Below, piece by piece: positions 17,520-24,003 of a stretch of DNA of 24,003 bases. This stretch comes from CANNBR01 sp964592275 (lineage in GTDB: Bacteria; Babelota; Babeliae; Babelales; CAIQNR01). The notes under the pieces were generated by a model, which was not told the origin of the DNA, made no database searches, and saw nothing but the letters and a program-made list of their open reading frames with translations. A program made the translations under genes and the position numbers. The stretch lies in the NCBI GenBank assembly GCA_964592275.1, contig CAZQDJ010000016.1:1-24003 (forward strand). The letters run 5' to 3'. Position 1 is the stretch's first letter; every line of letters begins with the position of its first letter.

Positions 17520-20500
17520 TGAGATACTACTGGTGTTGAAGTTTCTTGCATAGGTTCTGCATTAGTCAGGGTTGATGATGGTAGTAAGATTGATGTGCCT
17601 TGTGACTGAAGTACTTTTCCGAGAACATTCGCATTGATGGTTGCTTTAGGGTTTTCTTGATGAGCAATGAGAGCCTTTTTTTCTTTCATATATGCTGCGC
17701 ATTTTCCTTTTTTATCCTTAATAAGATTGGTGCTTGTTTTTGCATCAAGATCATTGTCAGAAAGTGCAAGAGCGGAACTAAAAATAACGGTTAAACAGGG
17801 GTCAAAAATATTAAGATCGAGAAGCGATTGAAAGTCTCCTAAGCAACCTCTGAGTAAGGTAATACTACCAGCTAACTCGGCAGGAATAACGCCACTTTTT
17901 GGAGTCTTTTGTCCAGTTCCAGATTTATTAAGCCATGCAGGTTGCGCAATAATTGGCTGTTCAAACAAGCGAATGAGCATGGAGTTTTTATGTGCTGGAT
18001 CTTGAGAAAATACCGGAATATTCATATAAAAACCGGTGATTCCATCAGCAGGCATAGCATTCGGTTCATAAATAAAAGTTGTGCCTTTTAGAGAAGGAAC
18101 AGTTGTTTTTTTGATCCATGAAGGGAGTGATCCAGTGAGTTCAGTTACTGAATCAGGAGCCTGTAAAAAGAAGAATTTTTGGTAAGAAAAGGATCCAATG
18201 GAGGTAGAGTTTGATACTGTTTTTCCATTGAGGGGGTCGGTTGCAGTACCAGTTGCAGAGCTTGCTTGTTCAATGCCAAATGTAGGAAAGGGCGCAATAG
18301 CAATGGGAGTAGGGCTATTTTCAATTTCCATTGCAAGTTTAGGAAGTAGTCGAATTCCTCTAAAAGTGTTTTCATTATAAAAGAATAGAGGAGGGTTTGC
18401 TTTTTGAAGAAGTGCGGCAATGGTATTGTTTGAGGCGCTTTCATACGCGAGTTCTTGGCGGATGTTTTTTGCATAATCTGCAAATTGAGTGAGTCCTACA
18501 TAAGAAGGATTATGAGGATCGTGAGATACTGTTTGCAAGGTTTGTGCATAAAGATTAAAAAAGACGAGATATTCTTTAAGTACCCATAAAAAAGAAGTGC
18601 GTTTACTATGAAATTGTTGGCTGTAAGAAAGGTAATCGGCGAGCGTTTCTAAGGCGTGTTGAGTAGGATCATTATTGTTTGGAGTACGGGTATATTTGAT
18701 AGATCTATTTTGAATGAGTGATTTTTTATAGGCAGTCAAACTGTCTGCGATTGCTGCTCGAGTTCCTGGATCAATTTGGTCAAAGGTGAAATTTGGTTTA
18801 GTAAGAAGAGGGAAGATCATTCTATAAAGAAGAATATCAACTTCTTTGATGCTTTTTATAAATGCAGCAGTGGTTTCATTCTGAACATGTTCTCTTTTAA
18901 GATGTCTTAAAATATCGCTGTATGAAACGTTAGGAGTCGTTTTTGATTTTTGAGAGGGAGAGACTTCAAAGAGATCGCGAAGAGCTTTAAGAGGATCCAT
19001 TGTTACTTCTCCCCCATACGGCCTCATATCAACAAATGTTTTGAATGAAATTATTGGGTGCTTTTTTAAAAATTCATTAATATTCATCAACACGAGAAAT
19101 TTATTTATAGTTATATTTTCTAAAAATGTTATTTGATGACTGCTGTTTTCAAGAAGATATTGAACAGGACTTCCTTTTATTTTGTTTATTTCAACGAATG
19201 CCCCCATAAATTGATCCATAGTTTGAAAAAGTTGCATGATCAAAATTTGATCTTCTTTGGGAAGTTTATTGAGTGTTGAAAAATTTGGAGATGAAAGTAT
19301 TTGGAAGGCACTTTCAAGATGAGTTTTTCCTCCTGAAGTAAGAGCATTCAGAGCGGCTTTTGTTTTGTCCCCATCTAGTTTTAATGTATAAGTGCTATAT
19401 TCAACTAAAGCTTTTTCTAAACACATTTGTTGATCTTTTGTAAGTCCTTCCATGCTGAGAGAATGTTTCTTTAATGGGATAGCAATTGATTTTATGATTG
19501 TCTTCTCTGATGCTGATAATAAACTTTCTTCGTTGTTACTGGTAGTCCAAAGACCATAGGCAAGTAATGCGCGATTAGAATCTGAAATATCCTCTAAAAG
19601 CACAGGTTCATTAGTGTTAGAACCAAGCATCCTGATAGCAAGAGTTTTGAGAGCTATTGATTGAGAAGGAGAAAGTCTTTGATAAGTTGGGTTAAGTTCT
19701 CCAAGAACAGTAAGAATAATAGTAGTTTTTTTTAAAAAAACTTTTCCATATTGTTTTAAAATCCAACTAATAATATTTTTAAGACATTGAATATATTCTT
19801 GTGGTAAAATATTTGTACTTACAGAATCTCCATCGCCAAGAAGATCGGCGAGTCTTTTTGTAAATTCAATTTCTCCCATAAGTAATTTTTCATAACAAAA
19901 TTCAGTAATGAGTCCTGCAAATAATGTAACCTCTTGACTGGTAGCTATTTGTGTCGTTGAGCCTCTTAGAAGTTCAGTTATCCTAGTGATGTCTTTAACA
20001 TTTTGTTCTTGATTAAGGTAGGCAAGAATTTTGTACATTATTGTTGAAAGGAGAGTTGCTTCTTCCTTTGTCATATTTTTTGCTGAAAATGGAGTGGTAT
20101 TGAGATGTGTTAATGCTGTTTCAAGCTCTGGAGTTACTTGCATACCTATAAGAGGGAGATAGCGACGAATTCCTAAATAAGCCAATGAGGTTTGCGTTTC
20201 GTTTATCTTTTCTAATCCAAGCGTGGAAAGGACATATTCTTCTATATCCAAAACAAGTATATCAGGATTACTTACCTTATCTGCTTGTATGCATCCCATG
20301 CCGGTAGCGATTGCGTAATTTTCAGGCAGTCCTGGAATAAGTGCTCGTAGTGATTGATTTAATTGTGCCATGACAACATTGATAAGATGATTGATGATGA
20401 GTGTTTTTTTATTGAGCGCATACTTTTTTTCGGTGGCCATATATGTTTTTAAATCATCCATATGGGTCATGTTGAGTGATGTGTAAACGCCGATAAGGTG

Positions 20501-21124
20501 TAAGTAAATTTGATGGAGTGCCGTAATATGAATTTTTCTAAAAAGTGGGAAAAAACTAGGAACATCTTTTAAGGCGTTCATAAAATTATTGTAGGCCTGT
20601 TTCAGAACTGGATTATTGGGAAAGAGTGATTGTGGATGGTTTATTTGCATTTGCCCTTGTGTAAAGCTGATGCCATTCAATTGTGCCAGTGTTTGTGCCG
20701 CAGGAGGGATGCGATATTTTGTTTGAGGAGTTACTTTCATTGGTTGTCCTCCAATGGTTGTGTTCTTTGTGAACATTCCATTTATTTTTTGTGAAAGCGG
20801 AGTGTTAGGATTTGTTAAAATTTGAATAATAGATTTTGGTGTTGATTGAATCGCTTGCACGGATACTGAATCTGTAGAAACGGCAAAGGGATTGTTTGCT
20901 TGTTGTTGATTTTGTAATGGAGTAGGAGCTGTTGCAGCTTGGAAGGGGCTTGAAGAAGTGGATTGTTGAGGAATTGTTGGTGCATTTATTCCTGCAAAAG
21001 TACTTGGCCATGGCACTGTTGCATCGACTGGTAGTATCGGTGAAGTAATGGGTGCTGTTTTTAATATTATTGACAGAATCGCAACAAAGGTAAGAAGGTG
21101 CGCTAAATAAGCTCTCTTATTCAT
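17516..21124 (-). CDS. Giant secreted protein (1202 aa), first gene of coupled operon, unknown family
   Basis: No family was recognised. The N-terminus (MNKR, then a hydrophobic stretch at about 6-22) is a Sec signal peptide or a single membrane anchor. Residues about 28-110 are a Pro/Gln/Ser/Thr-rich low-complexity linker, as in many secreted proteins. The bulk (about 150-900) looks mainly helical, with no repeats or catalytic motif that I can name. The last 250 residues are more beta-rich, and the extreme C-terminus is again Ser/Thr-rich. The ATG at 21124 has AAAAAGGA about 10 nt upstream. The gene is divergent from the M23 peptidase, with which it shares a short intergenic region (21125-21236), and it is followed by two secreted-protein genes through ATGA overlaps. 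The set therefore looks like one operon whose products may form a complex or be exported together. Confidence 0.88.
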   Translation of the reverse strand: MNKRAYLAHLLTFVAILSIILKTAPITSPILPVDATVPWPSTFAGINAPTIPQQSTSSSPFQAATAPTPLQNQQQANNPFAVSTDSVSVQAIQSTPKSIIQILTNPNTPLSQKINGMFTKNTTIGGQPMKVTPQTKYRIPPAAQTLAQLNGISFTQGQMQINHPQSLFPNNPVLKQAYNNFMNALKDVPSFFPLFRKIHITALHQIYLHLIGVYTSLNMTHMDDLKTYMATEKKYALNKKTLIINHLINVVMAQLNQSLRALIPGLPENYAIATGMGCIQADKVSNPDILVLDIEEYVLSTLGLEKINETQTSLAYLGIRRYLPLIGMQVTPELETALTHLNTTPFSAKNMTKEEATLLSTIMYKILAYLNQEQNVKDITRITELLRGSTTQIATSQEVTLFAGLITEFCYEKLLMGEIEFTKRLADLLGDGDSVSTNILPQEYIQCLKNIISWILKQYGKVFLKKTTIILTVLGELNPTYQRLSPSQSIALKTLAIRMLGSNTNEPVLLEDISDSNRALLAYGLWTTSNNEESLLSASEKTIIKSIAIPLKKHSLSMEGLTKDQQMCLEKALVEYSTYTLKLDGDKTKAALNALTSGGKTHLESAFQILSSPNFSTLNKLPKEDQILIMQLFQTMDQFMGAFVEINKIKGSPVQYLLENSSHQITFLENITINKFLVLMNINEFLKKHPIISFKTFVDMRPYGGEVTMDPLKALRDLFEVSPSQKSKTTPNVSYSDILRHLKREHVQNETTAAFIKSIKEVDILLYRMIFPLLTKPNFTFDQIDPGTRAAIADSLTAYKKSLIQNRSIKYTRTPNNNDPTQHALETLADYLSYSQQFHSKRTSFLWVLKEYLVFFNLYAQTLQTVSHDPHNPSYVGLTQFADYAKNIRQELAYESASNNTIAALLQKANPPLFFYNENTFRGIRLLPKLAMEIENSPTPIAIAPFPTFGIEQASSATGTATDPLNGKTVSNSTSIGSFSYQKFFFLQAPDSVTELTGSLPSWIKKTTVPSLKGTTFIYEPNAMPADGITGFYMNIPVFSQDPAHKNSMLIRLFEQPIIAQPAWLNKSGTGQKTPKSGVIPAELAGSITLLRGCLGDFQSLLDLNIFDPCLTVIFSSALALSDNDLDAKTSTNLIKDKKGKCAAYMKEKKALIAHQENPKATINANVLGKVLQSQGTSILLPSSTLTNAEPMQETSTPVVSQ

Positions 21125-21236
21125 GGTTTAAGCGTCCTTTTTATGGTGGTTCCTCTATTAATAAATCAGTTTTTTATGTATGCTTCATTCGCATAATGAA
21201 AGTCAATAAAATGTGCAATTGGTAAAAGGAAAATTT

Positions 21237-22460
21237 ATGAAAAAATTACGGCTTCTAGGATGGATTCTTGCATTAGGTTTTTTTGGGTGGATTGGAAAAA
21301 ATACGTATCATTATTTTTTTGATAAAAAGAGTCCAGAGGTTATTCTTTCTGGGATTACGACCGGTGGGTATTATGCAGGCGATATTTCTTGTGTAGTAAA
21401 TGGAAGCCATCCTTATAAAGTTGGAAAGATTTCGGTATTTTTGGATGGTACTCCGTTGATTTATAATTTTTCATTAGGAAAATCTTCGTTTGAACATCCC
21501 TTTACTATTAACACTCGTACTTTAACTAATGGGAAACATGATCTTAAAGTGAAATTGATCGATGGGACATTTCATAAAAATGAGGCATGTAAAGAGTGTC
21601 AATTCGATGTCGACAATACTCATTTGCAAGCTGCTTTTGTGCGCTCAGTTACTGATTTAAAAGTTTTTCAGGGTAAAACGTTAACGTTACAATTTCAAAC
21701 AAGTAAACCATTAAAAGAAGCAAAGGTTCGCGCTTTTAGTAAAGAGTTTGACTGTGTTCCCGAAAAAGAAGGTTCATTGGTTTACGAAGCATTTGTGCCT
21801 ATTGATTGTGAAGAAGCGCCAAATGAGTATTTGTTCACGGTGAATTGCATTGATCAAGTTGAAAATGTGGTGACCTTAGAAGGCAAGGTACAAGTAGTGC
21901 CTTTTCCATTTAAAAAGGGGAATTTGTCAGTTCCTATAGGCTCGGCAACTGCTGAGTATGTTGCTAAGGAAAAAGAGTTGGGACTTTCTCAAAAATTTTT
22001 AAATGATCAGCTTGCTAATCTAGCGGAACAATCTCCTCATAAAAAATTATGGCAAGGGCAATTTTGTGCACCAACTGATATTATTCGTATCACAACTGAA
22101 TTTGGAAATATTCGCACGACTCCACAGCGCGGTCGCTATGCTCACAAAGCAATTGATATTGCAAATCATCCGCGCAGTATCATATGGGCTCCTCAGGATG
22201 GAGTAGTCGTTGTTAAAGAACGCTATGGATATAGTGGGAACACCGTTGCTATTGACCATGGCTGTGGGATCATTTCATTATTGTTCCATTTGGACTCATT
22301 TGCAGATGATCTTGAAGTTGGTCAAGTCATTAAAAAAGGTAATCCAGTAGGTAAACTAGGAAAGACTGGCTATGCCGATGGTTATCATCTGCATTGGGAA
22401 ATGCGCATAAAAGATATTGCTATTGATCCGCTAGAGTGGACTAAGTTTTCTGTTGCCTAA
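21237..22460 (+). CDS. M23 (LytM-type) peptidase with N-terminal Ig-like domains
   Basis: M23 peptidases are zinc endopeptidases that cut peptidoglycan cross-bridges; some family members are inactive activators of amidases. In this 407-aa form, residues about 3-27 are a hydrophobic signal anchor after a KKLR start. About 33-225 looks like two Ig-like beta domains (for example LTNGKHDLKVKLIDGT). The C-terminal M23 domain (about 290-400) has all the zinc and catalytic residues: His303 and Asp307 in HKAID, His351 in FHLD, and HLHW with His384 and His386. This predicts an active enzyme facing the periplasm. The start at 21237 is preferred over an in-frame ATG at 21213 because AAAAGGA lies 6 nt before it and the signal then begins directly. 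It diverges from the giant-protein operon. Its stop abuts the 3' end of the antisense-strand small RNA. Confidence 0.93.
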   Translation: MKKLRLLGWILALGFFGWIGKNTYHYFFDKKSPEVILSGITTGGYYAGDISCVVNGSHPYKVGKISVFLDGTPLIYNFSLGKSSFEHPFTINTRTLTNGKHDLKVKLIDGTFHKNEACKECQFDVDNTHLQAAFVRSVTDLKVFQGKTLTLQFQTSKPLKEAKVRAFSKEFDCVPEKEGSLVYEAFVPIDCEEAPNEYLFTVNCIDQVENVVTLEGKVQVVPFPFKKGNLSVPIGSATAEYVAKEKELGLSQKFLNDQLANLAEQSPHKKLWQGQFCAPTDIIRITTEFGNIRTTPQRGRYAHKAIDIANHPRSIIWAPQDGVVVVKERYGYSGNTVAIDHGCGIISLLFHLDSFADDLEVGQVIKKGNPVGKLGKTGYADGYHLHWEMRIKDIAIDPLEWTKFSVA

Positions 22461-22495
22461 AAAAAGCCCCTCAACTTAAAGAATAAGCTGAAGGG
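22459..22495 (-). terminator. Intrinsic terminator of the minus-strand small RNA
   Basis: On the minus strand, CCCUUCAGCUU (22495-22485) pairs along its full 11 bp, with G·U pairs at two places, with AAGUUGAGGGG (22477-22467) around a 7-nt loop. A C and seven Us follow. Read on the plus strand those G·U pairs become A·C mismatches and there is no T-tract, so the signal is directional. The A-run overlaps the M23 stop codon. Confidence 0.8.
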
Positions 22496-22557
22496 TTAGG
22501 GGGGTGAACAACGCCGAAGCGCTGTTCGTTTAGGGACGTTCTTTATTTCAAAATTTG
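22459..22557 (-). ncRNA. Predicted small RNA, about 100 nt, unknown family
   Basis: The transcript would start about 7 nt after a consensus -10 (22569-22564) and end at the terminator with seven Us. It contains an A/U-rich 5' segment, then a 9-bp hairpin GAACAGCGC / GCGUUGUUC closed by a UUCG tetraloop (22527-22506), a C-rich single-stranded linker (CACCCCCCUAA), and the terminator hairpin. The G·U pairs in both stems form only if the minus strand is the RNA. There is no start codon or plausible peptide. It does not look like 4.5S/SRP RNA, tmRNA, 5S rRNA or a tRNA. No minus-strand gene follows immediately, since M23 is on the other strand, so it is not an obvious leader or attenuator. Confidence 0.7.
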
Positions 22558-22563
22558 ATGGCG

Positions 22564-22592
22564 ATTGTAACATTGCCGTTATGGGTTGTCAA
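22564..22592 (-). promoter_or_regulatory. Consensus sigma-70 promoter of the small RNA
   Basis: On the minus strand, TTGACA (22592-22587) is a perfect -35. A 17-nt spacer leads to TACAAT (22569-22564), five of six matches to the -10. The region upstream of the -35 is A/T-rich. The expected start is near 22557. Confidence 0.75.
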
Positions 22593-22652
22593 ACTTAAAG
22601 ACCTTTAAAAATAAGCTTAAATTGTTTTGTTGTGGTTCTTTTGTATACATTA

Positions 22653-22666
22653 TCTATTGATTTAGA
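22653..22666 (+). repeat. Left copy of 14-bp direct repeat flanking the zinc-finger gene
   Basis: TCTATTGATTTAGA is identical to 23934-23947, on the far side of the zinc-finger gene. Bases just upstream also resemble each other. It overlaps the possible MITE-end remnant. Confidence 0.5.
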
Positions 22667-22689
22667 GCTTGTTAAAAAATTAATTGATA
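22661..22689. repeat. Possible degenerate end of the MITE-like element
   Basis: TTAGAGCTT followed by AAAATTAATTGATA resembles the 1517-1545 end of the MITE-like element (TTAGAGCTT, AAAATTAATAGATA) with a few changes between them. No matching opposite end was found nearby, so it may be a solo remnant or chance similarity in A/T-rich DNA. The rest of the gap between the small RNA promoter and the zinc-finger promoter (about 22690-22805) shows nothing else I can name. Confidence 0.3.
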
Positions 22690-22809
22690 AGTAGAAATCA
22701 ATAGTATCTTTTTTCTCAATATATTTTGCCAGAGATTTTTAGCGAAGCGTATGATGTTTTAATTTTAATCTTTATTACGGTAAGGTGTTTTTAGATAAAA
22801 ATATTCAAA

Positions 22810-22837
22810 TTGACAAAAAGTAATATTTTATTATAAT
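22810..22837 (+). promoter_or_regulatory. Perfect-consensus promoter of the zinc-finger gene
   Basis: TTGACA (22810-22815) and TATAAT (22832-22837) are both exact consensus hexamers, separated by 16 nt. The predicted start near 22844 gives a leader of about 35 nt before the ATG at 22879. This is the strongest protein-gene promoter in the window and suggests high, sigma-70-type expression. Confidence 0.8.
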
Positions 22838-22878
22838 TAGTTAGAAGTAAAATAAATTTTCTAAATGAGAGGTTGATT

Positions 22879-23898
22879 ATGAAAAAACTTTTTTTATCTG
22901 TAATAATGCTAGCGGGCTTATTTTGTGCACAACCAGTGCTTAATGCAGCATATGGTGGTGGTGCAGGTGCAGGCGTGAATGAAGATTGTGAAGATAATGA
23001 TCAAGATGATGAGGAGAGAAAAGAGTCAGGAAAAAGAAAACGAGAACAGGGTGAAGGTTATCAATGCGATCAGTGTGATAAGGTTTTTTTTAAATATTAT
23101 CACTTAAAGCAACATCAAAGGACTCACACTGGAGAAAAACCATTTAAATGTGATCAGTGTGGTAAGGTTTTTTCTAGATCTTTTAACTTAAAGCAACATC
23201 AAAGGGTTCACACTGGAGAAAGACCATATCAATGTGATCGGTGTGATAGCGCTTTTATGCAAAGTTCTCACTTAAAGCAACATCAAAGGACTCACACTGG
23301 AGAAAAATCATTTGAATGTGAGTCTTGTCATAGATCTTTCGCACAAAAGACTCACTTAAAGCAACATCAAAGGACTCACACTGGAGAAAAATCATTTGAA
23401 TGTGAGTCTTGTCATGGATCTTTCGCACAAAAGACTCACTTAAGTAGACATCAAAAAAAATGCGCTCAAAAACTACTTGTTAATTCAGTAGTGCAGCCAC
23501 CAAGCCAACAGCAATTAGTGCTTAATCAAGTAAATCAACAACCAGCGTTTGATGCCGGTATAGATACTATGCCAGAATCGATGCTTATTTCTGCATTGCC
23601 TATTAATCAACAGAAGCAGCTAGTGCCTGATGCTGAATCTGATGATAGTAATGATGCGACTATTACCGATGCTGAATCTGATGATAGTAATGATGCTATG
23701 CCAGGATTGATGCTTATTTCTGAGCCGCCTGCTAATCAACCAATTCAATTATCAGAAGTTTCGAGCTCAGAAGAATTTTTAGATTTATCTCTTCTTGCTG
23801 CTGTTGCAACTGCAGAAAACTTACCTCCTGCTGTGGTAGGTCAACAACAACAAGAGTCAATTGACCAACCAGAAAAATTGGATCCTTCAGCAGAATAA
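22879..23898 (+). CDS. Secreted C2H2 zinc-finger protein, putative host-nucleus effector
   Basis: Residues 1-24 are a Sec signal peptide (KK, hydrophobic core, LNAA). An acidic stretch (35-47) leads to a KRKR cluster (52-55) that resembles a monopartite nuclear localisation signal. Five Krüppel-type fingers follow at a strict 28-residue spacing: C63-H83, C91-H111, C119-H139, C147-H167 and C175-C195. They are joined by HTGEKP/S linkers, and the last finger ends CCHC. From 196 the protein is Gln-rich and acidic, with a duplicated DAESDDSNDA and a segment SSSEEFLDLSLL (295-306) like an acidic activation domain. Tandem fingers with TGEKP linkers are a eukaryotic design, so I infer acquisition from a host and action on host DNA after secretion; an extracellular role is the alternative. 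The ATG at 22879 has GAGAGG 6 nt upstream and its own consensus promoter. Confidence 0.9.
   Translation: MKKLFLSVIMLAGLFCAQPVLNAAYGGGAGAGVNEDCEDNDQDDEERKESGKRKREQGEGYQCDQCDKVFFKYYHLKQHQRTHTGEKPFKCDQCGKVFSRSFNLKQHQRVHTGERPYQCDRCDSAFMQSSHLKQHQRTHTGEKSFECESCHRSFAQKTHLKQHQRTHTGEKSFECESCHGSFAQKTHLSRHQKKCAQKLLVNSVVQPPSQQQLVLNQVNQQPAFDAGIDTMPESMLISALPINQQKQLVPDAESDDSNDATITDAESDDSNDAMPGLMLISEPPANQPIQLSEVSSSEEFLDLSLLAAVATAENLPPAVVGQQQQESIDQPEKLDPSAE
23059..23463 (+). repeat. Five 84-bp tandem units encoding the zinc fingers
   Basis: Each finger plus linker is 84 bp. The linker and helix-end segment (CTTAAAGCAACATCAAAG, then TTCACACTGGAGAA or close variants) is nearly identical in the first four units at the DNA level. 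Units 4 and 5 differ by a single base across 23299-23359 and 23383-23443. This indicates recent duplication or gene conversion rather than only protein-level constraint. Confidence 0.9.
23629..23696 (+). repeat. 29-bp direct repeat in the acidic tail of the zinc-finger protein
   Basis: Positions 23629-23657 and 23668-23696 are identical and encode DAESDDSNDA twice. They sit inside a looser duplication, in which MPESMLISALPINQQ near 23569 is echoed by MPGLMLISEPPANQP near 23698. The tail is evolving by duplication, like the finger array. Confidence 0.85.
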
Positions 23899-23933
23899 TG
23901 GCCTATTTTTAAGAGATTCTTTCATGCATATCC

Positions 23934-23947
23934 TCTATTGATTTAGA
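23934..23947 (+). repeat. Right copy of 14-bp direct repeat flanking the zinc-finger gene
   Basis: TCTATTGATTTAGA is identical to 22653-22666. The pair brackets the zinc-finger gene and its promoter, about 1.28 kb apart. Confidence 0.5.
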
Positions 23948-23967
23948 ATTTATTTATATGACCAGAA

Positions 23968-23994
23968 AACCCGGGTTCTTTTAAAGCCCGGGAT
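23968..23994. terminator. CCCGGG-stem hairpin downstream of the zinc-finger gene
   Basis: CCCGGG at 23970-23975 and again at 23987-23992 can pair across an A/T-rich loop, extended by one or two base pairs. On the minus strand a TTTTCT run follows the stem, so it may end a minus-strand transcript entering from beyond the window. On the plus strand, where it lies about 70 nt past the zinc-finger stop, there is no T-tract. Confidence 0.4.
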
Positions 23995-24003
23995 GAATGG
24001 TCA

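Noticed and set aside
21125..21236. Promoters for the divergent giant-protein operon and M23 gene
   Set aside because: TTGACT (21206-21201, minus strand) and CATAAT (21192-21197, plus strand) are isolated partial matches with no good partner hexamer, so neither is reported as a promoter.
22461..22530. Terminator for the M23 peptidase on the plus strand
   Set aside because: On the plus strand the stems contain A·C mismatches and no T-tract follows. The same bases pair well and end in seven Us on the minus strand.
22459..22557. Identification of the small RNA as SRP RNA, tmRNA or 6S RNA
   Set aside because: The SRP GGAA-capped domain, the tmRNA tRNA-like ends and the long bulged 6S hairpin are all absent.
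23059..23463. Regular repeats resembling a CRISPR-like array
   Set aside because: The 84-bp period is in frame and encodes C2H2 fingers with all zinc ligands. There is no short-repeat/unique-spacer structure and there are no cas genes.

Overview
The window is AT-rich bacterial DNA. Housekeeping genes (cysS, murJ, clpB, uvrC) sit beside very large secreted proteins of unknown family, a delta-60 repeat protein, and a secreted protein carrying a eukaryote-style C2H2 zinc-finger array. This mix suggests a host-associated or intracellular bacterium that still handles peptidoglycan (MurJ, an M23 peptidase). A member of Dependentiae (TM6) or a similar protist-associated lineage would fit, but no rRNA or other marker here fixes the taxonomy.

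Layout. Positions 1-165 hold no gene I can support. cysS (166-1497, +) converges with murJ (minus). The gap between them is filled by a MITE-like element with 19-bp terminal inverted repeats and a TTA target duplication, followed by a perfect 28-bp palindrome. Everything from about 1.9 to 21.1 kb is on the minus strand. In transcription order it is: three giant secreted proteins of 1202, 836 and 1607 aa coupled by ATGA overlaps; a delta-60 repeat protein; uvrC and clpB overlapping by 44 nt; and murJ. uvrC is short and lacks the C-terminal helix-hairpin-helix region. A diverged copy of the MITE-like element fills the gap between the delta-60 gene and uvrC.

The last 3 kb is on the plus strand: an M23 (LytM-type) peptidase with Ig-like domains, then a zinc-finger protein with its own consensus promoter. 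Between them, on the minus strand, is a probable small RNA of about 100 nt with a consensus promoter, a UUCG-tetraloop hairpin and an intrinsic terminator.

Four things stand out. (1) The only well-placed ATG and ribosome-binding site of the delta-60 gene are put out of frame by four copies of a 7-bp repeat. Five or two copies would restore a complete Sec signal peptide, which is the layout of a slippage-driven phase switch. (2) The zinc-finger protein combines a Sec signal, a KRKR cluster, five Krüppel-type fingers and an acidic/glutamine-rich tail, so it looks like a secreted host-nuclear regulator. (3) The unannotated small RNA. (4) The translationally coupled operon of giant secreted proteins, two of which share a C-terminal module. 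If the delta-60 gene is co-transcribed with that operon, the locus would make four secreted proteins with one of them under a repeat-length switch. That link is inference.
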